In this document: positions 33,240 to 45,215 of the stretch, piece by piece | Position numbering within the stretch: the stretch's first letter is position 1 | How the letters are laid out: each line of letters begins with the position of its first letter | NCBI GenBank assembly: GCA_963920575.1 | Contig: OY986972.1 | Location: 9,994,010-10,058,009, forward strand | Reading direction: 5' to 3' | Source: Narthecium ossifragum | Taxonomy: Eukaryota; Streptophyta; Magnoliopsida; Dioscoreales; Nartheciaceae | Length of the DNA stretch: 64,000 nt | Made by a program: the position numbers and the translations under genes | The notes under the pieces: generated by a model | The model's input: only the letters and a program-made list of their open reading frames with translations | The model's database searches: none | Told to the model about the DNA's origin: nothing

Positions 33240-34362
33240 AAGAATAATCTACTAAAACTTTGCTGCCTGCTCAAGCTGCTTCACTGTCTCCAGAGGAGCT
33301 ACTGTTATTGGACCCTCAATAATCTGTTAAATATCAGCAAAACTGTCTATATTCAGGAAAATTATTTCAAAATTACAATCTTAACTCAGTGCTATCCTTC
33401 AAGAAATAATTCATTCTCACATAATCGTAGATAGAAATAGCAGGGCATGGGCAACAAGATACAAAACCTAATGCAGATAGATCACACTGCTGACATGAAA
33501 GGTCAGTAACAAAAGTATCAAGATACCCTGTCAACCATTCCATAAGGACAAGAGGATACATTCTAAAGCTTCATCAAAAAAACAATTCAATAATTGAGTT
33601 AAATGTGCCCTATGCTTCTTGGATCAGAACTAATTTCATCGAGGAAAACAAATCTTGCTTTATATTGCCAAACCAACAAGCAACTCAAAGAAGAAAATCA
33701 GCAAGACTAATCCAAGCTTTGTTTTACTTGTGGATTCAATTGAGGGATGAATCATTAAGGAAATCCTGAGGAAAATCTTGCGTTTTGGTGTCGCCGTTGA
33801 ACACTGCAATCTCGACTGTGAAGAGCAGCGACATTGCCATATTGATCCCAAGTAACTGGACTTCTAGATGCCGGCTCTACAAAAAGAATAAAATCAGAAC
33901 AGAATCAACTAGAATTTAATGGATGAGATGCAAATGCACCAAGGACATTTGTTTTAAATTTACTGCACGAATGGTGTTGGCCATTCCAGAACCAGTTAAA
34001 AATAACACGCACATTCCACCATTGCTTTTATGAGAAGATAATATTTAGTAGCTAGAAACAACAAAATACAGCCAGTATTTTATGATTAAGCTCATGAATA
34101 ATCTACTGAGTCTCTATGATTACCATTCAATCCAAGCAGATACAAAATTTGTGATAATGAGAGTACCAGGATACAAAATCTTAGCACAATTCATAAAAAA
34201 AACAGAATGGAATATCCAACACTTTAAGTATAGATTATAAAGAATAGTTGAAAATTGCCTGACCTGCGATGTGACCTTCATTATAAATATTGGTGAACCA
34301 GCAACTTCGCCTTGCACTTGCTTAAACAGAGCTCTCACTTCATCATCACTATGTACCTAGTA
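33240..34362 (-). pseudogene. Unidentified spliced gene or transposon ORF, candidate exons
   Basis: I do not recognise this protein. On the minus strand there are exon-like pieces with splice signals. At about 34362-34266 one reads VHSDDEV and RALFKQVQGEVAGSPIF then IMKVTSQ, ending at a GTCAGG donor. At about 33870-33745 one reads RSPVTWDQYGNVAALHSRDC. At about 33326-33256, after a pyrimidine-rich AG acceptor, one reads IIEGPITVAPLETVKQLEQA then AKF and a stop. All lie downstream, in the same sense, of the CACTA transposase segment at 36605-37431 and may be its last exons, or a captured host gene. No Met start was found. Confidence 0.4.
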
Positions 34363-34983
34363 AACCATCAAAAGGAAAATATAATTTTTGCACTTAAAAG
34401 TTTCAGACTAGAAAATCAAGCATAGTGCAAACATGCAGAGCAACAAAAACACCATACATGTACATTGCTTAAATAGTAAACTTAATCAGTTAAAGGGACG
34501 ATGGCAATCGGCCACTCCAAATTAAAGATGGGTTCTTCTCAACATGAACATAGTTGTCGTGAAAGTTTACTTTATTTTCTTTCTTTCTTTTAGAGAGACA
34601 AGAAAGGTTCTTTTTCATACAGCAGTCTGAGAGAAATTTTATATTGTTCAATTGAATAAGATGATCAATTTATCTTCTCGCAAGAAAAAATCAAGAGAGA
34701 CTCAAGGGTCTCCATTGCTAACCTCGCATTCTGTTTCTATTATCCAATATAATTTGAATATGTCTCTAATACATAAACAACAAGTACAATCGTGAAGCTT
34801 AACAGCAGGCCAAATATTTTGTTGATCTGAAAATTAGAGGCCGGAACATGCAATGGTTATGGAGTATTGTATAATCCCATTTTCAAGGGTAAATAATGCT
34901 AAAAACTCTCTAAAGTACTAAGATATACCATTAATCTTGAAACCTCTAATTCTGCAACAAACATGAATACTGGTTATGGTTTC

Positions 34984-36224
34984 TGAAGAAAAAGGGACCC
35001 CTAAAAATCACTAATACAGACTCTAATAAGCAATTAACACTCACACACTAAGTATAAGCAATTAGAAAACACTAGCAGCCTATACTCTATCTCACAGACA
35101 TAATATCGAACATATGAGGGGCTGATCGGGTGTGTGGTGTGATTGCATAATTGTAGCAGTGAAGTAAGATGACAGCAGTATTCTCACACATACACAAGAA
35201 GATTTTAACGTGGAAAAAACCCAACCGGGAAAAAAACCACGGGTCCTCTATCGGAGACCACCCAAACCTTGCACTACTGATAGAAGAGGTACAGATACAT
35301 AGACAACTTGTTCACATTCTAAGTTGCTCTACTGTACTTATCTTTGATGATTCAACACCCCATCCTCATGATGCTATCAAGTGCTCCTCTCCCACGCATG
35401 GTTGAGGAAAGGCTTGAAGAATCCTGTCTTCAGCCGCTCATCCAGTTCCTTGGAATCCACCAAGGTTGAAGGAATCCTCCTTCACTTCAGTTTGAAGAAT
35501 CCTGTCTTCAGCAGCTCATCCGGTTCCTTGGAATCCACCAAAGTTGAAACGTTTTTCCTTCACCTCCTCTGCTCCTCTCCTACACTTCAATGAGGAAGGC
35601 TGCCCAAATCCTTGAGCTGGCACAAGGATGAAGAACTCTCTTACATACGAACTGCAGCACACGTCCCAAAGCCGGAAACAGAGCTACATTGGATACGTTG
35701 CTCCTTCTGACCTTTACCAGCAAGCCTTTCCTTACTTTATATCAACTCACTCAGCTTCTTTCCTCTCATTAGCCAGCTGGCCTTCCCTTCATGCTCAAGA
35801 TCCATCAGTTACTCTTCTGCAGCTTTTAGTTCCTTCTCAGATCTTGATTCTTGAACCATGGAAGGCTGCAATGCTTCGTCGACTGAGCTCCAGCTTTTCC
35901 TATTTCAGCTTGACTTGGCTGTTGAGCTTGAAAGGAAAAGAGAACAGAGCATCTTTTTGAGTGAGCTCCATCTGTCAGCTGCATTTCTGTCTAGTCAACC
36001 TTTAAGAGCTTGGTTCTATGTCAGCTCTCATCAAACCATTGCTTCTTTTGATCCACAAGCTACTGGTCTTCCAGCTTCCTCATGCAAACTTCAAGTATTT
36101 GACTGCTGGACATCTAACTGCTTATGCACACTTTGGCTCTTGCAATTCCAATGACTGTGTCCTAGTTACACACTAAAGTACTTAACCAAGTTTTGATTAC
36201 AAATAGTCAATTACATAACTAACA
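34984..36224 (-). mobile_element. Solo Ty1/copia LTR
   Basis: 1241 bp, plus strand TGAAGAAAAAGG to ACTAACA, exact target duplication GTTTC at 34979-34983 and 36225-36229. In the minus sense it starts TGTTAGTTATG and ends with the block CCCGTGG, then GGTTTTTTCCACGTTAAAAT, typical of Tork/Angela-type copia LTRs. No internal region. Confidence 0.9.
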
Positions 36225-36604
36225 GTTTCCACAAATGAACCTATTCACATCTACATTTTGTCATTCTGTATGCATGATATGAAGTCAAGGCTCCACAATA
36301 CTGGAACAACTCCAAGTAAAAGGAGCACACTAATCTGCTGATATAACAGACTTTAGACATTAATCTTGATGCAATCTCTAATTCTGCAATAAACAAGAAT
36401 GCTGGAATGAAATGGATTGCTGAAATCCACAAGGAATCTAGAATAGCAAAGCTTTATCCACATGCAATCTTGTATGAGAAAGGAGATGGCTAAAGAATTA
36501 TAGACATGATTCAATCTAGATAAATTTGCAAGTAGAATCAAATGAAAATGTTACCTGTCCTGTCGAAGTTCCATCAGATCCACAAGGCATGGCCTCTCAT
36601 GGAA

Positions 36605-37431
36605 CTATAGTTGCCATGAAAGTTTTGATGGTCTTCAGTTCCGCCTCCAGCTTTGCTTGATGGGCCTTTATTGTATTTATTTCTTCTTTTAGAAGATCAT
36701 TTGTCTCTTGAAAATCATTTGAACCTCTACTCATCTCATGTGCAAAAGAAGAACCCCACAGCCTAGTAGGTGTTGACCAAGCCCTATATGCCACGTACTT
36801 GGCCACTCCTCTCTGAACCCATCACCTGGGAATATACATCACCTTCTGGCGCAAGGTAAACGTGGGATCTCTCGTCGGGAGAGAAGAACCGACCTCTCTA
36901 TGGGAGAGACAACCAGACCTCTCAAAGAGGAGAAAACCACCCTAATTTCAATAATCCAAAAACTCCCTTTTACAAACCCTAAGGCCTCCTTTTATAGGTT
37001 TAAGGAAAGACCAAACCAACTCAACATGGACTCAAACATCATCCTCCTAATCCAAATACTAAACCCGGATTTTAAATCGGAATAAACCTACTAGAACTAG
37101 GAAATTTATCAAAAATAGAAAGGACCCGAACAAACTGCCTAAAAAGGAAAGTTTTACGGAAAAACTGAATTTTAAGCCAAACGAAGAGGGAATTTGGCAG
37201 ATTCGGAGGTCACTGTCATGGAGAGATCTTCGATCTCCGATGATTCTTGACGGGCTCATCGACCCGGTCGTTTCGACTGGTCGCACGCCTCGATTGGATA
37301 CCTGAATCGAAAGTTATGCCCATCTGACGGTCGGGTCACCCGGGTTTTGTCCTGCATCACCTTCCCATGCAACTCCTCCTTCATTCAACTCTGGAGCTTG
37401 AGTTAACTTTTCTTTAATTTGTTCCTGCACA
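36605..37431 (-). pseudogene. Second CACTA-type transposase fragment, split by a solo LTR
   Basis: Minus strand. After an acceptor (TGTGCAG) it reads EQIKEKLTQAPELNEGGVAW, then, once the solo LTR (36847-37359) is removed, EGDVYSQVMGSERSGQVRG. After a frameshift and TAG it continues STPTRLWGSSFAHEMSRGSN, then a coiled stretch LLKEEINTIKAHQAKLEAEL. The phrase VMG.ER.G.VRG followed by TPT..WG is the C-terminal signature of the plant CACTA-associated transposase. A donor (CAG then GTAACA) lies at about 36555. It belongs with the repeats at 30950-32880, so a second CACTA element probably covers about 31-38 kb, but I could not find its termini. Confidence 0.75.
36847..37359 (-). mobile_element. Solo LTR, 513 bp, in the CACTA transposase exon
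   Basis: Plus strand TGGCGCAAGG to CCTGCATCA, exact target duplication CCTTC (36842-36846 and 37360-37364). The transposase frame rejoins when it is removed. Minus sense: starts TGATGCAGGAC, TATA box AACCTATAAAAGGAGG near 36990-37000, ends CTTGCGCCA. Superfamily not assigned. Confidence 0.88.
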
Positions 37432-38715
37432 CATGTTATATATATACAAACATTGCCAAGGAATTTATGACAGCCACAAGATTTAATTCTTAGCTCAATA
37501 ATCATATAACTCGAAGAAATGATTACACTTAGCATAGCTAGCATAGCAGTGTTTCTGAAAGAATGATTACACTTGACATAGTTAGCATAGCAGTGTTTAA
37601 GGAATGTTAAGCATATATTTCAACTCTTGACATGATTTCATAAGGCCATTTCAAGAGCATGCACATAGATTGCTAGATTATGCTACTTGATTTGTCAACA
37701 TTTAAATCAACTGCCACGATATTACCAAATTTCAGAAGAATAAATCAGATCTATTCATGATAATTCAGTAGAAAACAATAAACAAAAGCCAAACACATGC
37801 CATCAAATTTCAAAACTAACAATACTTCATAGATATCACAAAAGTCAAAACACCACCAAAAGCTGCAACATCACTTCAAAAAACTCTGATAGGGCAATCC
37901 AACAAAAAAAACATAGATTGCAATTCTGGAAGACATGGATAAAAGGAAATCAGGTAGAGTGCAAAAGCTCTTCCTGTGATACATTCAAGTACACCAAGAT
38001 TCAAAAAACATCAAAACAAGAAGAAAAGAAGAGGCTATGCATCCCTAAATTCTAAAACATATGAAGGCGAGTTGGTTGAGCCATACTAGCCATATCTTTG
38101 CCAGCAATTCTTTTAATTGTTATTAGAAGACTATGATTATTAAATAAAAATGACAACTAATCAAATGTCACTAAAGAATGCATGGCAGTATTGACACTAA
38201 ATCTTTAGAATGTATGGCAGTATTGATACTAAACCTTTAAAATGCATGGCAGTATTCATACTAAACCTTTCACCAACCCCATTGTAATCTAACAAGAATA
38301 GACCCATTAATAATTAGGGGGAAGAGGTACCAACACCATAAAATGAACTTATCCCGTTAAAAAAACACTAAGCATAAGATTTAGGTCCTTAGCATCATTT
38401 TACACTACAAAACAAACATATACCCTTCTCTCATTCCCCTCTCACCATTATCTCCTTTAACCTTGCATCCACCCCTCGACACCCTCCCCCCAGCCCTCCT
38501 CTCCTCCCCCTCCTTCCTCCTCTAGACCCCGGAACCTGGGCCTCGCCGGGATCATCCCCCGGGCTCCAACCCTTGTCGGAATCGGCACCATCCCCCGCTC
38601 CTCTACTCCTTCCTTCTCTAGACCCCACAACCACCGTGGCCTCGTCAAGATCCTCCTCGGGCTCCAACCCTCGTAGGAACCGGCGCCGCTTACTGCTCAA
38701 CACCATCACACCAAG
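37432..38715. other. AT-rich then GC-rich DNA without a recognised gene
   Basis: 37432-38430 is AT-rich and includes a duplicated GAATGATTACACTT motif (near 37515 and 37561). 38440-38715 is C-rich and resumes at 41068 after the solo LTR-B. Its apparent reading frames are low complexity. Confidence 0.4.
38176..38271. repeat. 32-bp tandem repeat, three copies
   Basis: Units of 32 bp starting at 38176, 38208 and 38240, core ATGCATGGCAGTATT. Confidence 0.95.
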
Positions 38716-41067
38716 TGTCACACCCCGACCCAGAAAACCCATCCAGGACGGGGCGTGAGGGTTCTTATCACTATTCATCTTCAATTGGCGCGATACGAAC
38801 CGGAAAAGACAGATAATTTAAACAATTTACATTCCAGAGGTGAAATTGATATTCAATTCATATACATAAACATCAAGTTGTACTGATACAAGATTCTATA
38901 ATTAAATCCTCCAAGGGACAGATATTATACAATAATTCAAAATTCCTCAAAAGACTTTTACAATATATAAATTATCAAAAGGGTACAACAATCGATCCTC
39001 CAGCAACCTTAAGCACCTCTGGACGTACTCACGTCACCAAAGGCCGATCCCGCCGCCCGCACCTGCAAACGCAGCCCGGGTAGGAGTGAGCGATAAGCTC
39101 AGTAGGGTTCTACTCTACGGCACACTGAAAGGAGGAACACAACAACAGTGTTGCCTTCCCGCTCAAGTCTAACGGATGCCACGGGTCCCACAACCCTGTC
39201 GATGTCCCAAGGGCTCCTGTCATGAAGCCTCTCTCCTGAACATGTTACCAGGAGGCCAAGGAACAGTAACATGCAGGATCACCCTTACCCAAGCAGGAAT
39301 ACCATGCCTTGGGGAACCACGTCGGGAACGCATCGACATCCATCCTTAGCACTTGGCCTTGGAAGACAACACGACCTCTAAACCTCAAACAATGATCAGA
39401 GTCAACTATCACAAATCCTCAATAACAAGAGATCCGATTATACAATCACACCCTAATCCTGACTACCCAGCCACGGTCCTAAGGCTAGATCCGAGCTACT
39501 CGAGAGCCTCGGATCGGCGACCCAAACCATCGCCCGCCTAACCTCAGATGCCTCTAATGCACACAATGCATGAGCCTAGACAAACATCTAACCTAGATGT
39601 CTCTACATGCCACAGCATCAGTTATAGGTTCAACAGATATACAATAGCCCTCGGCACTCGCCGGCAAGAGGCTAAGGTTCCACAATTCCACATTAGCTAG
39701 CACTCATAGTTAGCTATTGGCTAAGCAAACAATTAAGCATCTAATTACCAACCACACATGTATTCAAATGCAAGCTAAATCATCAATTTACTCAAAGGGA
39801 ACCAACATGCGATTCAATCCTTAATCTCAATGGAAATCCCTTGAAAACTTCATGAATACAATATACCAACCTCCCAACATGTTTAGATATCAAACTCAAG
39901 TGAAAGCCATTCAAGAAAAGCCAGAAAACACTATTCAAGGGCCCACGGTCGCTGCGACGGTCGATTCGGCGCCACGGTCGATCCGGCGGTCGACCGTGGG
40001 ACCAAAACGAGGAAAACCATCGGGGCGACGGTCGATCGGTTCATCGACCGTGGGGAGACCAAAACGGGACAGAGCCTCACGGACGATGCGACAGTCGATC
40101 CGTCGGTCGACCGTGAGGCGGGAAGAAAAAGGGTGGAAGCCCGCGGTCGATCGGTCCATCGACCGTGGGAAATCAAAATCCCGACAGAGCCTGACGGAAG
40201 ATGCAACAGTCGATCTGTCGGTCGACCGTCAGGCCCAGAAAGAGCGTATCACTGCTTGACGGTCGATGCACCGATCGACCGTCGAGCCTTAGGCACAGCT
40301 CATCAGAACAGTGCCGGAAATCCAATTCTTTGGATTTCAATGATCAAATCAAGTTGGAAGTTGATGAAATTTTGCAAGCAAGTGTAATTAACGATGGGGA
40401 AACCAATGGTATGAAGAAATCACGTTTTTGATGGTTAAATCTCCTATTTAGGTCAAAACGGGCGAAAACCGACAAAACGGCGATAATACGGAAACCAGCC
40501 GTTGGAATACGGAAATCGCGATATAGGAATACTTCAAGTCATCCACATTTCATGCACAATAAGCTACATAGCATTCTAACAAGTACTCCTACAGAGAAAA
40601 GGTATTAAACCTATCCTAGGAGAACCCGATCCTAAGATCGAGGTAGAAACACCTACTTAAGCAAGTAGGGCAGCTCCTCCACGCGTCCAACCAGTCAAGC
40701 CGCCAAGATCCACGCTCCGAAAGCCGCATCTCCAAGCCCTAGCTCAGCCGAAGGAGAGAGAGAGAAAGGGACATGGCTTATATAGAGATCCAGACCGATC
40801 TCAGCCGTCCGATTCGATCTTTCCCGATCGAGCTCCGATCTTCCGATCGGACGCACCCTAGAGATTCTAATCAAACACATACATCAATCCAAGGCTGTGG
40901 GTGCAACGCGGATGTGAAACCGACCACTAGATGGCATATTTATCAAAATGCCCCTGGGTCCAAACCGCCATACGATCGCCTGATCGTACCCGACGCGGAA
41001 CCAAACCAACAGGAAACCGGCTCTCGACCCACGCGGTCGAGCAAGGTCGGAGGGACGGGCCCTCACA
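38716..41067 (-). mobile_element. Solo LTR-B with regular hairpin array
   Basis: 2352 bp, plus strand TGTCACACCCCGACCC to GGGCCCTCACA. The flanks CCAAG (38711-38715) and CCAGG (41068-41072) fit a target duplication with one change. Sense is minus: TATA box at 40777-40785 (CTATATAAGCC), a CGATCGGA/CCGATCGAGC palindrome cluster upstream at 40795-40855 and the hairpin array in the transcribed part at 39972-40283. Confidence 0.88.
39972..40283. repeat. Array of six 22-28-bp hairpins
   Basis: Inverted repeats at 39972-39999, 40028-40051, 40091-40114, 40144-40165, 40206-40229 and 40258-40283. The form is ACGGTCGAT, a loop of about 5-6, then ATCGACCGT, with small variants. Starts are 52-63 bp apart. 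Spacers share ACCAAAACG and GACAGAGCCT(C/G)ACGGA. Confidence 0.9.
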
Positions 41068-41340
41068 CCAGGCATCTCCAGCACCATCCACCACCAGATC
41101 CAAGGACCCCTTACCACCGCCACCCTCCTCCGTCCATACTCCAGCCAAATCCGGAGACCAAGCACCGCCATCCTAGATCTCCTACCTCGCAGTTTGTCTC
41201 CTCCATTAGCTACAGAGCCGCCTCCTCTTAACTACATCCCTTCTCCCCTTCCGATGAGGTCTCCCCTGACAAGTTCACTGTCGTCACCGCCCATCACCGT
41301 TGTCGTCGTCGGGGCCGGATCTCCACGCCGCCGTCGTCCT

Positions 41341-43436
41341 TGTTGACATCGATTTTAGCTAAGGCTAAGTCGACTACATTTGCAGAAGTCCCCGGCTGAA
41401 TCCACACGCACCAAACCAGAATTGGTTCACACACAGTCGAGTCCATCCAAATCTCCTACATATCCCCGGTTTTGACGGCATCCTATACAAACTAGAGGAA
41501 TAAGGATATTTTGGTAATTTTACCCGTCCAAGGGTATTTTGGGAATTTAAAACAAAATGCATGTCTAAACTCCCACGACACTCCAAAATAGCCCTTACAT
41601 AGCTTTGATGGCATCCTAAATAAGCTGTGTAAATATAGGGGCGTTTTGGTAATTTTCCACCACACCTGGGAAATTACAGAAGATTCCCTGAAATAAATAA
41701 GGGAAAAATCCGAAAATTCAGATAAACCCAAACAAATACCCGACTTCAAATTCGCTTAAGTCCCGACAAAAAATATACGCGCACCACATAATGCGTGCAC
41801 GTGTCCACGACACGCACAAAAATCGCGTTGCCATGCGTCACGCTTAAATAACCAAACCGAAAGGGTATTTTGCTTATTTAAACCCCAAGGGCATTTTAGT
41901 CATTTCACACCTTCGGGGTGTGAAAATCCGGAACAGAGATATTTCATCTGCGCGCGGGGACATTTCGGTCCAAAATATATGGCTGATAAAAAAGATATTT
42001 TGGTAATTTACACCCGGCTTGCCCGGGGGTATTTCAGTAAATTTTCCAAAATATTATATGAAATATGAAAATTAAAATTTAAATAAGACATTTCAAATAT
42101 ATGAATAATTCGACAAATATTCAGATAATTCAAATCTGAACATTTGAATTTCAAATTTGAATTTCAAAACAAAATGTCTATCCATATAGAATCAACCAAA
42201 TCAAATATATATCATACCATATGAGAAATCAGCATCTTCAATTATGGTTGGATTGCATTCTCATACCATATAAAAAAATAAAAATAAAATCAGCATCTCT
42301 AAATATCGTGGGATTATATGAGCTATCCTTATATAAAAAGATTAGCATCAATTAGTATCCCTTAATCAGGATATTCCATCCATATTATGATCACCTCTCG
42401 TGCCTATAAAAGAAGGTGCATGAAGGCTGAATAGGGAGCTGGCAAATGAAGAGAGAAAAGGCTAAAAGATTGAAGAAAGAAAGGAGGAGAGAGCTCGAGA
42501 GGAAAGAGGCCGTCGTTATCGTCACCCAGCCAAGGAGACCTCGCACAGCCCAAGGAGCACCTCGCCGTCGCCGTCCGGCCCAAGGATCTCCGCTCCAAAC
42601 CCAAAGGCGTCTCCGTCGCCGCTGCCCAACCAGAGAAACCCATCCCCCGCCATCATCCTTGATCCAGCCGACGACCTCTGTTCGAAGAAGATGGTGAAAG
42701 CTGGTTGAAGAAGGCGTTGAAGCTGTGTGGAAGGAGACGCTGAAGGCTGGTGGAAGAAGATGTTGAACCTTGGCTGAAGGCTGGTTGAAGAAGACGGTGG
42801 AAGGGCGGAGAAAGACACCGAGTTCCTGCCAAGACGTTCACATCGGAGAAAGAGTGCTCGGAGGCTTGAAGACGAAGAGGTTCTGGTGAAGCTCCAACGT
42901 TGTGCACCACCGGACGACGTAGATCCAGCCATCGCAGCCGGAACCCATCGAGACACTCGCGTCTCTGGGTCGACACTGTAAGAGGCTCGTCGATCCCGCG
43001 GCTCAAGCTCCACTTTCCTGCTCGCCCCGCGGCCTAGACCTCCAGCAAAGCTGCTCCCGCCCGCTTCCTCATCGGCGACGGAGATCGGGCCAAGGCTCTC
43101 TCCCTCTCATCACCAGCGGCTTCGAAGACAAAAATTTCCCCTATTTCCTCTGTTTCCAGCCGGCGTCCTAAAGTTCCAGCTGCTGATTTCTCTGCTCCGG
43201 CCATCTTCTCACCACCGCGAAGCCCAGATCTAGGCGCCCTCAAGTTCCAGCCGCGACTCCCCTGCTTCCAGACAATCCTCTGGTTCAGTCCAAGGAGCTC
43301 CGGCCATTCATCTATTCCAGCCGACGTCTTCAAGCTTCCAGCACATCATTGAACTCCAGCTGCTGCTTCCTCTGATCCCAAAGCTCACACACCTCCCTTG
43401 TTCTAGCCAGCTTCCTCGACAGAGACCCTCTCCAGA
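41341..43436 (+). repeat. LTR-D copy 1 (right end uncertain)
   Basis: From about 41341 (TGTTGACATCGATTTTAGC) it parallels 61934-63436: shared phrases AGCTAAGGCTAA, GGTATTTTGGGAATTT, CATCCTAAATAAGCTGTGTA, ACGCGCA/CACGTGTCC and a TATA box (CCTATAAAAG, 42413-42422). The GC-rich leader past the TATA box has a GAAGGCTGGTTGAAGAAG minisatellite (42690-42800). It is inserted in the C-rich sequence shared by 38440-38715 and 41068-41340. I could not fix the right end or find reverse transcriptase. Confidence 0.65.
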
Positions 43437-44130
43437 GCTTGGCGAACGGTACTCCTCGACAACCCGGCTAGATCTTCATCAAGCCGTCCGTCGCTATCCT
43501 TGATCTCAAGCTTGCGGCGTTAAGCCTACATCCGGCGAGATCTTCTCCAGCGACGTCTCTGTCTCTAGCAACCCGCGTGATCAACACTTGGTGAACGGTG
43601 TCTTCCGATGGTCCGACGACACAGCCTATGCCCCTTGGCTCCAGCTGCCATTCTCCTACAGCAACGGAGATCAGATCCAGACTTCGAAGCTCGGGTGCAC
43701 CAACTTCGACGCTCGGACGACGCTTTCCCTGTTCCGGCTGGTACATCTTCACGGCAACAATTGGACCTTGGACGGCTCTTCCCAAACTCCGGCGGACTTG
43801 AAGCCCCGGCGACAAAGATATCCTGCATGGCGATGAACGTGGTGGTCCAAGACCTCACGTCATTTCAATTTCCTTTTATTATTATTATAGGAAAATATTT
43901 ATTTTTATTGGATCTAGAATCGGAGGTATTTCCTACGGGGATGTAAATGATGGATTTGCCGATTTGGCGATCCAGGGGTGTGGTGCCTGCAATTCCTTGA
44001 AATGAAATTAAAAATGATTTGCTCGGAAATAAAATAGAAATCTCGTCCCCGCGAGATCGACGTTTTATCCACGAACAGTCCTCCAGTGCGCAACATGGGC
44101 TGCAAGAAGCGGCTGTCGGAATCCACATTG
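43437..44130. other. GC-rich then AT-rich sequence, unassigned
   Basis: Probably the rest of the LTR-D transcript leader, then an AT-rich stretch (43860-44050). No gene accepted. Confidence 0.3.
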
Positions 44131-44960
44131 AAAAGAGAAGAGAGAAGAGAAAAGTGAAACAGACCTGCAGGCAGCCGCCATCATCGCCGCCTATCGCCGC
44201 TCATCACCCCATGCACGAGGATGACTTCATCAAGAGTTCAAGCGGAGCTACAGGAAGCGGCTGTCGGAATCAACATTGAAAGGAGAAAAAAGAAAAGAGA
44301 AAAGAGAAAATTGAAAGAGAAAAGAGAAAAGAGAAAACTGAAAACTGAAATGTATTGCATTCTACTAATTTTCATGAGTATTCACTTTTCTCTTTTTCAC
44401 TAATGTTCACGAATAGATCCGTGTTGGCGGCACCGACGAGGGCGTCGGCGCCATGATCCGTGTTGGCGGCACTGACGAGGACCAAACATAGCAAAGAGAA
44501 AAGCGAAAAGAGAAAACTGAATATTGGGCCAATATTGAACTGGACCAAACATAACAAAGAGAAAAGAGAAAACTGAATATGCAGTATTGATCTGAAACAA
44601 TGAACAATACACAAAACATAGCAAAGAGAAAAGAGAAAACTGAATATTGGGCCAATATTGAACTGTACCAATGAATAACATACAAAACAAAGCAAAGAAC
44701 TCCCAACTTCATTTTTCTCTTTTTCACTTTTCTCTATTTCATTTTTCTCTTTTCTCTTTTCTCTTTTCTCTTTTCTTTTCTCTCATTCGATCCCCCATCA
44801 TAGCTGCAATTCTCATCGATCAGCCACCACAACCATTCTTTGATGCCCCTAATATCTCTCCTATACTGGTTTTAACCGACAACGAGCTTCCACCTTCACT
44901 TTTCTCTTTTTCATTTTTTCTTTTCTCTTTTCTTTTTTTCTCTTTTCTCCTATTTACACA
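44096..44960. repeat. GA-rich and CT-rich repeat tract with 67-bp tandem units
   Basis: GCAAGAAGCGGCTGTCGGAA-like blocks occur twice (about 44100 and 44250). AAAGAGAAAAGAGAAAA runs lie at 44280-44345 and TTTTCTCTTTTCTC runs at 44710-44785 and 44895-44955, so the region holds long inverted purine/pyrimidine tracts. Three units of about 67 bp at 44480-44680 share CAAAGAGAAAAGAGAAAACT and GAATAT; two carry TTGGGCCAATATTGAACTG. Confidence 0.85.
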
Positions 44961-45109
44961 ACTGCCAGGAGGCAGGGGTTCCTTGGATTAGCATTGAAGG
45001 CTTTAAGCCTTTGCATTGTTTCACCCTGTCAACACATCCACCACCCAGCTTCAATCACAGAGACCATAAATCCCTTGACAGACCTCACATGAGGAATGAT
45101 TGGTGTTCT

Positions 45110-45215
45110 TTCTCATGCTCATATCAGAGAAAATGCCCTCAGCTTCACAGTCCCTGTTCTTTCTCATGCTCATATCCCTGTTCTTTCTTCACAGTCCCTG
45201 TTCTTTCCTCACGAC
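45110..45215. repeat. Short tandem repeat at the broken end of the Helitron helicase
   Basis: CCCTGTTCTTTCTCATGCTC, CATATC and TTCACAGTCC blocks repeated three to four times, fused to the helicase frame. Confidence 0.75.

Noticed and set aside
39972..40283. Regularly spaced repeats resembling a CRISPR array
   Set aside because: Repeats are inverted hairpins with loops that vary and spacers that are themselves repeated, in a plant LTR; no cas-like gene.
42522..43013. 163-codon minus-strand frame and nearby frames
   Set aside because: GC-rich leader of LTR-D with short repeats; no recognisable motif and opposite to the TATA box.
43468..43946. Several overlapping frames of about 100 codons on both strands
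   Set aside because: GC-rich sequence open in many frames; no domain or conserved phrase recognised.
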